64,000 nt of DNA from contig NZ_MIHA01000003.1 of NCBI RefSeq assembly GCF_001722335.1, forward strand, positions 124,001-188,000, written 5' to 3'. The stretch is from Mycolicibacterium flavescens. GTDB lineage: Bacteria; Actinomycetota; Actinomycetes; Mycobacteriales; Mycobacteriaceae. The translations under genes and the position numbers were made by a program. Below the pieces are notes generated by a model. That model was not told where the DNA came from, did not search any database, and saw nothing but the letters and a program-made list of their open reading frames with translations. The first letter of the stretch is position 1, and each line of letters begins with the position of its first letter. Positions 34,680-41,500 of this stretch are shown piece after piece.

Positions 34680-34690
34680 GGGCGTCCCTC

Positions 34691-35353
34691 TCAGATGGTG
34701 TCGTTATCGACGAGAGACGACAATGTCTCCCAGTTCTGTTGTGTCGCCTCGGCTGCGGCGTCGGCCTCACCGCGGCGGCAGTGATCGATGATCCGCTTGT
34801 GCTGGGCGATCGACTGCCGGCCGGTCAACGAGGAGAAGCGCAGGTACTCGAGCCTGCGCAGCACCGGGGTGACCTGTTCGAGCACCGAGCGGATCGTTCC
34901 GTTGCGGCTGGCTTCGACGGCGACGTTGTGGAACTCGTCGTCGCTGCGCAGGGCGGCCTCGGGGTCACCGGCGGCGAACGCGGCGGCGAAATTCTTGTTG
35001 GCCTTGGTCATTGCCGTGATCTCCGCGCTGCCCATCAGCGGCACCGCGGTGCGGACCGCGAGCGCGTGCATCGCCGCCGCGACCGCTTGAGCGTCGAGCA
35101 CGGTCTTGCGTTCGATCGTCGAGACCACCGTGGACCGACCGGGTGTGGTGTGCACCAGACCCGCCGCCTCGAGGCGTCCGATCGCCTCGCGGATGGGTGT
35201 GCGGCTGACACCGAGCCACTCCTCGAGTTCTGCGTCGCGCAGTTTCTCGCCCGGCTGGAAGGTCCCGTTGATGATCGCGTCCCGCAGCGACACATAGGCC
35301 TGCTCACGCAGCAGTGACCGCTTGTGCTTACCGCTTTCCGACGGGACCGGCAT
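34691..35353 (-). CDS. GntR-family regulator (FCD domain)
   Basis: A 220-residue regulator. The winged helix spans SLRDAIINGTFQPGEKLRDA and EEWLGVSRTPIREAIGRLEA then AGLVHTTPGRSTVVS. The C-terminal FCD ligand domain includes RSDDEFHNVAVEASRN and FSSLTGRQSIAQHKRIIDHC, with Asp/His residues that bind metal in relatives. The ATG at 35353 abuts TGCAATATATCGTA, one half of which equals the palindrome before the sigma factor. TACGAT lies 7 bases before the start, compatible with a leaderless, autoregulated promoter. Confidence 0.88.
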   Translation of the reverse strand: MPVPSESGKHKRSLLREQAYVSLRDAIINGTFQPGEKLRDAELEEWLGVSRTPIREAIGRLEAAGLVHTTPGRSTVVSTIERKTVLDAQAVAAAMHALAVRTAVPLMGSAEITAMTKANKNFAAAFAAGDPEAALRSDDEFHNVAVEASRNGTIRSVLEQVTPVLRRLEYLRFSSLTGRQSIAQHKRIIDHCRRGEADAAAEATQQNWETLSSLVDNDTI

Positions 35354-35366
35354 GCAATATATCGTA
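35353..35366. promoter_or_regulatory. GntR-type operator candidate at the GntR gene start
   Basis: TGCAATATATCGTA overlaps the first base of the GntR start codon. Its first ten bases match one half of the 33678-33691 palindrome. Position over the promoter/start suggests autorepression. Confidence 0.5.
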
Positions 35367-35382
35367 TCTCACGATTAGCGGG

Positions 35383-35679
35383 TCAGGTCAGATTCTGATA
35401 TCCGAGCAGGAACACCGCGGTCAGCGACAGCCCACACGCCACCACGACCGTCGGCATCAGGATCATCGCGTCGAGTTCGTCGTCGTCGAGCACGTCGCTG
35501 TCGAATCGGCCGAACAGCACGCGCGCCACCCCGGTGCGGCGGAAGGTGTGCACCATGCTGCGCACGGCCTTGGCCTCGCGGTGCCGGCCGATCAACACCC
35601 GCGACGTCACCCCGATCAGAAAGGTCAGCACGCCTGCGGCAACCAGCAGCCAACCGACCATCGTCTGCGACAACACCAC
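35383..35679 (-). CDS. Small membrane protein of unknown function
   Basis: A 98-residue protein with two predicted transmembrane helices: MVGWLLVAAGVLTFLIGVTS at the N-terminus and MPTVVVACGLSLTAVFLLGY at the C-terminus. They are separated by a soluble loop with a basic half (GRHREAKAVRSMVHTFRRTG) and an acidic half (FDSDVLDDDELDAM). It has the same strand as the GntR and GNAT genes but is not tightly linked to either. No family was recognised. Confidence 0.6.
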   Translation of the reverse strand: MVLSQTMVGWLLVAAGVLTFLIGVTSRVLIGRHREAKAVRSMVHTFRRTGVARVLFGRFDSDVLDDDELDAMILMPTVVVACGLSLTAVFLLGYQNLT

Positions 35680-35718
35680 GTCACCCCCGGGTTCGCGGGC
35701 CAGCCTAGTGCCCGGCGC

Positions 35719-36207
35719 TCAGCCCAGCGCCTTGACGAAGGCGACCGGGTAGACGTCGCCTTCGGCGGGCAGGGGTTCGGCCAGCCGCGAATAGCCGGCC
35801 GAGATGTAGAGCGCCTCCGCTTCGGGCTGGCGGTCCCCGGTGGTCAGGTAGACCCGCCGATATCCGCGGCTCACGATCCGCGACTCGAGTTCGGACAGCA
35901 GCGCCTTGGCCAGACCCTGCTTGCGGTGATGCCGGTCGGTCCAGATCCGTTTGAGCTCGGCGGTGGCGTCGTCGAACCGGCAGAACGCACCGCCGGTGAC
36001 CGGCCGGTCGCCGAGCAGCCCGACCACCAGATCGCCGTGCGGCGGGGTGAACGCGTCGGCGGGGTGGCCGCGCAACCAGGTCAGCACCGCGCTCTCGGTG
36101 GAGCCGTAGCGCCGCGAGTACTCGACCGCCAGGTCGGCGAACAGCGGCTCGACCAGCGGGTCGTCCTGGGTGACGGCGATGAAGTTCAGCCGGGTGGACT
36201 CGGACAT
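35719..36207 (-). CDS. GNAT-family N-acetyltransferase
   Basis: A 162-residue GNAT fold. The acetyl-CoA pyrophosphate-binding motif is represented by HHRKQGLAKALLSELESRIV (R/QxxGxG/A), preceded by the strand ATAELKRIWT and followed by GYRRVYLTTGDRQPEAEALY. The start MSESTRLNF at 36207 was chosen because the longer frame runs into the divergent SDR promoter. The substrate is unknown. It is divergent from the SDR gene at 36296, sharing an 88 bp region with a long palindrome. Confidence 0.83.
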   Translation of the reverse strand: MSESTRLNFIAVTQDDPLVEPLFADLAVEYSRRYGSTESAVLTWLRGHPADAFTPPHGDLVVGLLGDRPVTGGAFCRFDDATAELKRIWTDRHHRKQGLAKALLSELESRIVSRGYRRVYLTTGDRQPEAEALYISAGYSRLAEPLPAEGDVYPVAFVKALG

Positions 36208-36267
36208 CACGTCGATCTCAACGCTTTCCGGGCTGAAGCATTCCAGGTGGCCAACCTCTTCCCCGCA

Positions 36268-36289
36268 AAACTTGACACGTGTAAAGTTT
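36268..36289. promoter_or_regulatory. Near-perfect 22-bp palindrome upstream of the SDR gene
   Basis: AAACTT and AAGTTT flank a central ACACGTGT, with one mismatched pair (G/A) between arm and core on each side. The right end is 6 bases from ATG 36296. The size and the TNACACGTGTNA-type core resemble TetR-family operators; no TetR gene lies beside it. Confidence 0.6.
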
Positions 36290-36295
36290 AGCGGC

Positions 36296-37147
36296 ATGGA
36301 CAACATCAGGGGTAAGACCGTCGCGATCACCGGCGCCGCCCGGGGTATCGGGTTCGCGACCGCGAAGGCGCTGCTGGCCCACGGTGCACGCGTGGTGATC
36401 GGCGACCGCGACGTGGCGTTGCAGGAGTCGGCCGTGGCCACGTTGGGCAACCTGGGACCCGCGTCGGGGTACCCGCTCGACGTCACCGACCGCGAGTCGT
36501 TCGCCGCCTTCCTCGACAAGGCCCGCACCGACGGTGGCGGCCGCATCGACGTGCTGATCAACAACGCCGGCGTGATGCCGATCGGGCCGTTCGTCGACGA
36601 GTCCGAGCAGTCGATCCGCTCGTCGCTGGAGGTGAACCTCTACGGCGTGATCACCGGCTGCCAGCTGGTGCTGCCCGAGATGATCGCGCGCCGCAGCGGC
36701 CACATCATCAACATCGCGTCGCTGTCGGGCCTGATCCCGGTGCCGGGCCAGGTGGTCTACGTCGGCGCCAAGTTCGGCGTGGTCGGGCTGACCGCGGCGC
36801 TGGCCGACGAGGTCGCGCAGCACCACGTCGACGTCTCGGTGGTCATGCCGCCGTTCACCAAGACCGAGCTGATCTCGGGCACCCGGAGCGGCGGCGCGAT
36901 CAAGCCCGTCGAGCCCGAGGAGATCGCCGCCGCGATCGTCAAGACGCTGCAGAAGCCCAAGACGCACGTCGCGGTGCCCACACCGCTGCGGTTCACCGCG
37001 CAGGCCGCGCAGATGCTCGGCCCCCGCGGCCGCCGTTGGCTGAACAAGAAGCTGGGCCTGGACCGGGTGTTCCTGGACTTCGATCCGAACGCCCGCAAGG
37101 GTTACGAGGACCGCGCCCGCACGGCCCAGGGCGTCGTCGAGAGCTGA
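36296..37147 (+). CDS. SDR family oxidoreductase
   Basis: A 283-residue SDR with GAARGIG, LINNAGVM, IASLSG and the catalytic YVGAK. The C-terminal extension of about 60 residues (AAAIVKTLQKPKTHVAVPTP, RFTAQAAQMLGPRGRRWLNK) is typical of mycobacterial SDRs that act on lipids or steroids at the membrane. ATG 36296 directly follows a long palindrome, so expression is probably controlled by a repressor binding there. It converges on the hypothetical gene at 37165. Confidence 0.87.
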   Translation: MDNIRGKTVAITGAARGIGFATAKALLAHGARVVIGDRDVALQESAVATLGNLGPASGYPLDVTDRESFAAFLDKARTDGGGRIDVLINNAGVMPIGPFVDESEQSIRSSLEVNLYGVITGCQLVLPEMIARRSGHIINIASLSGLIPVPGQVVYVGAKFGVVGLTAALADEVAQHHVDVSVVMPPFTKTELISGTRSGGAIKPVEPEEIAAAIVKTLQKPKTHVAVPTPLRFTAQAAQMLGPRGRRWLNKKLGLDRVFLDFDPNARKGYEDRARTAQGVVES

Positions 37148-37164
37148 CCTCGCCGAGCTCGGCG

Positions 37165-37575
37165 TCAGAAGCCGGGGATGGGGTCGCCGAGCCGGTGGGC
37201 CTCGATGAGCTCGAGGTTGGCGAACAGCTCGTCGAAGTCGAACTGGTAGTCGTCGGCGGTGCCGACGAACACGACGTGCGCGATGTCGGCGACGTCGTCG
37301 GCGGTCAGCACGATCGTCGTGACATTGACCAGGTCCTCGTCGGGCACCTCGGCGTGTGACGGCGGATAGAACCACAGCGCCGACTCCTCGTCGGACAGGT
37401 CCTCGTCGAACACCCAGCCGCGCTCGGTGATTCGCGCGTCGAACGCCTCGAGCACCGCGGCGGTCGTACTCTCCTCGGTGAGCGCGTCCAGCACCTGGTC
37501 GGGCACCCAGCGCTGATCGCGGGCGGCCTGCCGCTTGCGCCGCCGCGCCTTCTTCTTGTCGCTGCCCCGCGACAT
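37165..37575 (-). CDS. Conserved hypothetical protein downstream of metZ
   Basis: A 136-residue protein with a very basic N-terminus (RGSDKKKARRRKRQAARDQR) and an acidic remainder (WVFDEDLSDEESALWFYPPS, FVGTADDYQFDFDELFANLE). It has no recognised domain. It starts 1 bp after the metZ stop on the same strand, so it is probably translated from the purT-metZ transcript. The bipolar charge suggests nucleic-acid or ribosome contact, but that is a guess. Confidence 0.65.
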   Translation of the reverse strand: MSRGSDKKKARRRKRQAARDQRWVPDQVLDALTEESTTAAVLEAFDARITERGWVFDEDLSDEESALWFYPPSHAEVPDEDLVNVTTIVLTADDVADIAHVVFVGTADDYQFDFDELFANLELIEAHRLGDPIPGF

Positions 37576-38814
37576 CTAGCCCAGCGCCCGGTCGAGGTCG
37601 TCGAGCAGGTCGTCGGTGCCCTCGAGCCCGATCGAGATGCGCACCACGCCGTCGCCGAGCCCGATCGCCGCCCGCCCGTCGGGTCCCATCGCCCGGTGCG
37701 TCGTGGTCGCCGGGTGGGTGATCAACGACTTCGAGTCGCCGAGGTTGTTCGAGATGTCGACGATGCGCAGCTTGTCGAGTACCTCGAACGCGCGCTCCTT
37801 GGCTGCGTCTGGATTCCCGGCTCCGCCGGGGGCCGCCAACTCGAACGTGACAACCGTTCCGCCGCCGGTCATCTGGCGCTTGGCCAGCTCGAACTGCGGA
37901 TGCGACTCCAGGAACGGGTAGCGCACCCAGCTCACCGCCGGATGGCCCTCGAGGAACTCGGCGATCCGCTGGGCCGACGCGTTCTGGTGCTCGACCCGGA
38001 TCGCCAGTGTCTCCAGACCTTTGAGCAACGTCCAGGCGTTGAACGGGCTCAGCGCCGGCCCGGTGTGGCGCATCAGCTTCTGCACCGGCTCGTCGATGTA
38101 CTGCTTCTCGCCGAGGATCGCCCCGCCGAGCACCCGGCCCTGACCGTCGATGTGTTTGGTGCCGGAATACACCACGACGTCGACGCCCAGCGGGAAACCC
38201 TGCTGCAGGATCGGGGTGGCGAACACGTTGTCCAGCACCACTTTCGCGCCTGCGGCGTGCGCCATCTCGGAGACCGCGGCGATGTCGACCAGCGACTGCA
38301 TCGGGTTCGACGGCGTCTCGAAGAACACCGCCTGGGTGGGCACCGAGAGCGCCTGCTCCCACTGCGACAAGTCGTCGCCGTCGACGAACACCGTCTCCAC
38401 ACCCCAGCGCGGCAGGATCTCGTTGCACACCACGAAACACGAACCGAACAGGCTGCGCGCGGCCACCAACCGGTCCCCCGCGGCCAGCAGCGCACCCAGC
38501 GAGGTGAACACCGCGGCCATCCCGGTCGCGGTGGCGAAACACGCCGGGGCACCCTCGATCAGCCGCAGCCGCTCCTCGAACATCGAGATCGTCGGGTTGC
38601 CGTAGCGCGAGTACACGTACCGGTCGACCTCACCGGTGAACGCCCGTTCCGCTTCTGCCGCCGACGAATACACGTAACCCGACGTGAGGAACAGACCCTC
38701 GGCGGTCTCGTCGAAGCCGGACCGCAGCAGCCCGCCGCGCACGCCGAGGGTGGCCTGGCTGACACCCTCGGGCAGTTCCGCGGGTATGCGGACCGACGGC
38801 ACCTGCTCACTCAT
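37576..38814 (-). CDS. metZ: O-succinylhomoserine sulfhydrylase
   Basis: A 412-residue Cys/Met-metabolism PLP enzyme. RSGFDETAEGLFLTSGYVYS, YVYSRYGNPTISMFEERLRL, FFETPSNPMQSLVDI and the Schiff-base lysine in VVYSGTKHIDGQGRVLGG are diagnostic. It makes homocysteine from O-succinylhomoserine and sulfide. The ATG overlaps the rhodanese stop (ATGA). The order purT-rhodanese-metZ is the same as Rv0389-Rv0391 in M. tuberculosis, which supports the metZ assignment over other members of the family. A rhodanese neighbour fits a sulfur-supply role. Confidence 0.93.
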   Translation of the reverse strand: MSEQVPSVRIPAELPEGVSQATLGVRGGLLRSGFDETAEGLFLTSGYVYSSAAEAERAFTGEVDRYVYSRYGNPTISMFEERLRLIEGAPACFATATGMAAVFTSLGALLAAGDRLVAARSLFGSCFVVCNEILPRWGVETVFVDGDDLSQWEQALSVPTQAVFFETPSNPMQSLVDIAAVSEMAHAAGAKVVLDNVFATPILQQGFPLGVDVVVYSGTKHIDGQGRVLGGAILGEKQYIDEPVQKLMRHTGPALSPFNAWTLLKGLETLAIRVEHQNASAQRIAEFLEGHPAVSWVRYPFLESHPQFELAKRQMTGGGTVVTFELAAPGGAGNPDAAKERAFEVLDKLRIVDISNNLGDSKSLITHPATTTHRAMGPDGRAAIGLGDGVVRISIGLEGTDDLLDDLDRALG

Positions 38815-39242
38815 GACTGCTTCCAAGGCAATCCGACGGCCTTCCAGCCGGCCCGGCCGCGGTGCCGGTTCTCGTCGAGGTCGCCCTCGAACCCGTCGAG
38901 AATGTTGTAGGACGGCCCGATCCCGGCCTCGGTGGCGGCTTCGGCCGCGCCGATCGACCGGTTCCCGGAGCGGCACAGGAACACCACCGGCCTCTCGCCC
39001 GGTGTGATGCCCGCGCGCTGCAGATCGTCGACGAACGACTCGTTGTGCGTGCCGTCGAAGCGGTTCCATTCGATGAACACCACGTCGCGCTTCAGCGACG
39101 ACAGGTCCGGCACCCCGACGAAGCGCCACTCGGCGTCGGTGCGGCAGTCCACCAGCACGGCTTCGGGGGTCTCGGCCAGCAGCGTCCAAGCCTCCTCGGG
39201 CGTGATGTCTCCGGCGTATGTCACGGTCGTTGAGTGTCCCAC
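38811..39242 (-). CDS. Rhodanese-domain protein
   Basis: A 143-residue single rhodanese domain: LLAETPEAVLVDCRTDAEWR, then the active-site loop FLCRSGNRSIGAA with the persulfide cysteine, and ILDGFEGDLDENRHRG near the C-terminus. It carries sulfane sulfur and is translationally coupled to metZ, so it may deliver sulfide to homocysteine synthesis. It corresponds to Rv0390 by position. The start MGHSTTV at 39242 lies 2 bp after the upstream membrane gene stop. Confidence 0.92.
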   Translation of the reverse strand: MGHSTTVTYAGDITPEEAWTLLAETPEAVLVDCRTDAEWRFVGVPDLSSLKRDVVFIEWNRFDGTHNESFVDDLQRAGITPGERPVVFLCRSGNRSIGAAEAATEAGIGPSYNILDGFEGDLDENRHRGRAGWKAVGLPWKQS

Positions 39243-39244
39243 AG

Positions 39245-39700
39245 CTACCTGGGGCCCTGGGAGCAGACCTTCCAGCCGTCGCCCTCGCGCACGAACCTCA
39301 TCTCGACGGTTTTCTTGTCGTCGGCCGCGTTGTCGAAGTGGTAGACCACCTTCGCGGTGGCCCGGTCCCCGTCGATCGCGACGTCGGTGACGTCGTCGAC
39401 ATAGCGCTCGCCGTGCTTGCCGACCGAGTCCCGTTGCGCGGCAAGGACATCCTGCTCGGTACCGTGCTGGCCCGCGCAGGTGTAGTCGCGGAAGTCGGCG
39501 TAGCTCTGCCGCTGCAGCGCGTCGTTCTGGCCGACCGCCGCGCGCGCCACCTGCTGATCGGGCGGCGGGGTGTCGTCGCCGAAGAAGTTCAGCAGCCAGA
39601 TTGCGATCACCACGAGCACAAAGATGGTCAGCCCGATCATGAACGGTGCCGCGGTCGAGATCTCGCGGGGTGCGCCGTCGTCGTCGCCCACCGGCGTCAC
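39245..39700 (-). CDS. Single-pass membrane protein with Rv0361-like extracytoplasmic domain
   Basis: About 151 residues: a short cytoplasmic acidic segment, one transmembrane helix (APFMIGLTIFVLVVIAIWLL), then an extracytoplasmic domain with two cysteines, FRDYTCAG and the terminal GDGWKVCSQGPR. The start is a GTG overlapping the purT stop (GTGA, 39700); another GTG at 39703 is possible. The domain pattern (helix, Cys, strands, W-K-x-C end) is shared with proteins at 51216 and 63521 in this window. The function is unknown; the position between purT and rhodanese looks like an insertion into a conserved operon. Confidence 0.7.
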   Translation of the reverse strand: MTPVGDDDGAPREISTAAPFMIGLTIFVLVVIAIWLLNFFGDDTPPPDQQVARAAVGQNDALQRQSYADFRDYTCAGQHGTEQDVLAAQRDSVGKHGERYVDDVTDVAIDGDRATAKVVYHFDNAADDKKTVEMRFVREGDGWKVCSQGPR

Positions 39701-40902
39701 CACAGACCCTGCAGGGACGCCGTCACCCGCCGGGCTCGGTCGCGCGCCACGATCGGATCCGGTGCGGTGGCCAACGCGACCGCGAGCCGCCGCCGGGCTT
39801 CGGTCTCGTCGGGGCGGTCGAACAACCGCAGATCGCTCTCGGCGACCTCGAGCGCCTCGGCGAGCACCCCCTGCCGGTCGACGCCGGCGCTGATCTTCAT
39901 CTCGGCGCCCGCGTAGGTGACCTCGGCCGCGGCGGGCGAGATCATGATCGTGTCCACGGGCAGGCCGAGGATGGCGCGGGCGTGCAGCTCGAATTCGGAG
40001 AGCCGCTGCGAGCGCAGCGTGACCAGGCCGCTGTCGTGCGGGCGGGGCCGGACGTTGTCGAAGTAGACCTCGTCGCCGCGCACCAGCAGCTCCACCCCGA
40101 ACACGCCGCGTCCGCCCAGCGAGTTGACGATGCGGGCGCCGATCGACTTCGCCGAGTCCAGCGCGGTCGGGGACAGCGCCTGCGGCTGCCAGGTCTCGAG
40201 CACGTCGCCGTCGCGCAGGCGGTGCCCGATGGGCTCGCAGAAGTGCACGGCGGGCCCGGTCGGGCCGACGGTGCGCACGGTCAGCAGCGTCACCTCGACG
40301 TCGACGTCGACCACCGATTCGGCCATCACCCGGTTGTGCGGGATGCGGCCGGCGGCCACCGCGCGGTGCCATGCCGGTTCGACGTCCTCGGGCCGCACCA
40401 GCACCGACTCGCCTTCGCCGGGAGCCGACGCGATCGGCTTGACCACCAGCGGGAAGCCGGCGTGCTGGGCGACGGCCGCCAACTCCTCGGTCGAGCCGGC
40501 GAACCAGAACGGCGCGGTCGGCAGCCCGAGCTCGTCGGACGCCAGCCTGCGCAGGCCCTCGCGGTCCAGCGACAGCCGGGTACTGCGCGGGGTGGGGAAC
40601 ACCTCGACCGCGCCGCGTTCGGCGACGGCGATCAGCGCGTCGGTGGCGATCAGCCCCGCCTCGGCGACCACGTAGCGCGGCCGCTCGGTCTCGATGAGCG
40701 CGGTGAGCGCCTCGGCGTCGTTCATCTTGACCACGGCGGACCGGTCGGCGACCCCGTGCGCCGGCGCGTCGGCGTACCGGTCGACCGCGATGACCTCGGT
40801 GCCGAGCCGCTGAAACGCCAGCGCCAGCTCGCGGCTGAGCTCCGAGGAACCGAGCAGCATCACGGCGTCGGTCACGGGTCCGTTGTCGGTGCTGTCAGTC
40901 AT
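39697..40902 (-). CDS. purT: Formate-dependent phosphoribosylglycinamide formyltransferase
   Basis: A 401-residue ATP-grasp enzyme. The N-terminal VMLLGSSELSRELALAFQRL, EVIAVDRYADAPAHGVA, the ATP-grasp core PLVVKPIASAPGEGESVLVR and GRGVFGVELLV with EVYFDNVRPRPHDSGLVTL are characteristic of PurT. It forms formyl-GAR from GAR, formate and ATP in purine biosynthesis. It begins the operon that continues with the membrane protein, rhodanese and metZ. Confidence 0.93.
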   Translation of the reverse strand: MTDSTDNGPVTDAVMLLGSSELSRELALAFQRLGTEVIAVDRYADAPAHGVADRSAVVKMNDAEALTALIETERPRYVVAEAGLIATDALIAVAERGAVEVFPTPRSTRLSLDREGLRRLASDELGLPTAPFWFAGSTEELAAVAQHAGFPLVVKPIASAPGEGESVLVRPEDVEPAWHRAVAAGRIPHNRVMAESVVDVDVEVTLLTVRTVGPTGPAVHFCEPIGHRLRDGDVLETWQPQALSPTALDSAKSIGARIVNSLGGRGVFGVELLVRGDEVYFDNVRPRPHDSGLVTLRSQRLSEFELHARAILGLPVDTIMISPAAAEVTYAGAEMKISAGVDRQGVLAEALEVAESDLRLFDRPDETEARRRLAVALATAPDPIVARDRARRVTASLQGLW

Positions 40903-40950
40903 CGCGCGTCCAGGCTGCCCAACATGCTGACCAAGATACGGCGGTGCGGC

Positions 40951-41436
40951 TCAACCGGGGACGACGCTGTCGTCGAGTTCGTCGCGGAACTCGCGCATGG
41001 CCGCGATGAGCGCGGTGAACGTGCGGTGCGCGGCGGCCAGGTCGGAGTCGGACAGCCCGGCCAGCGCGCCGCGGGTGCGCGCGGACAGCGGGGTGAAGAA
41101 CCCGCGCGCGACGGTCCGCCCGTGCTCGGCGACCCGCAGGATCACCTTGCGCCGGTCGGTCGGATCCGAATCGCGGATGAAGTGCCCGGAGGTGATCATC
41201 CGCTCCACCAGGTAGGTGATCGCCGCCCCCGACATGCCCATCCGTCTGCGCAGGTCGCCCGCCGTCAGCGGCGCTCCGGCCGTCTCGGCCACCATCACGT
41301 ACAGCAGGGCCCGAAAGTCGTTGGCCGCCACGTCATGCCGACTCGCGAACAGCCTGCCGATCTCGTCGGTCTCGGCGTTCATCGCGCGCACGTCGGCGGC
41401 GATCGTCGCCTCCAGTGCGTCACGGTCCGCGGTCAC
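40951..41436 (-). CDS. MarR-family transcriptional regulator
   Basis: A 161-residue MarR protein: DFRALLYVMVAETAGAPLTA, the winged helix LRRRMGMSGAAITYLVERMI then TSGHFIRDSDPTDRRKVILR (DRR wing), and a C-terminal dimerisation helix. GTG 41436 has TATGCT exactly 6 bases upstream, the leaderless pattern. It is divergent from the MMPL transporter gene across 64 bp, so it probably represses that exporter in response to its substrate. Confidence 0.88.
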   Translation of the reverse strand: MTADRDALEATIAADVRAMNAETDEIGRLFASRHDVAANDFRALLYVMVAETAGAPLTAGDLRRRMGMSGAAITYLVERMITSGHFIRDSDPTDRRKVILRVAEHGRTVARGFFTPLSARTRGALAGLSDSDLAAAHRTFTALIAAMREFRDELDDSVVPG

Positions 41437-41469
41437 GCCGAAAGCATAGGTCGGCGGCCGCGCATTTGA

Positions 41470-41480
41470 TTAATTGTTAA
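41470..41480. promoter_or_regulatory. TTAA repeat in the MarR/MMPL divergent promoter
   Basis: TTAATTGTTAA (TTAA-N3-TTAA) lies in a strongly AT-rich 45 bp patch between the two start codons. MarR proteins bind AT-rich inverted repeats of this general kind. The arms are short. Confidence 0.35.
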
Positions 41481-41500
41481 GATTCTGAAATATTTGTGGA

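Noticed and set aside
36218..38542. 774-codon minus-strand frame overlapping the SDR and metZ
   Set aside because: It crosses two genes with diagnostic motifs in other frames; the translated product is low-complexity Arg/Gly.
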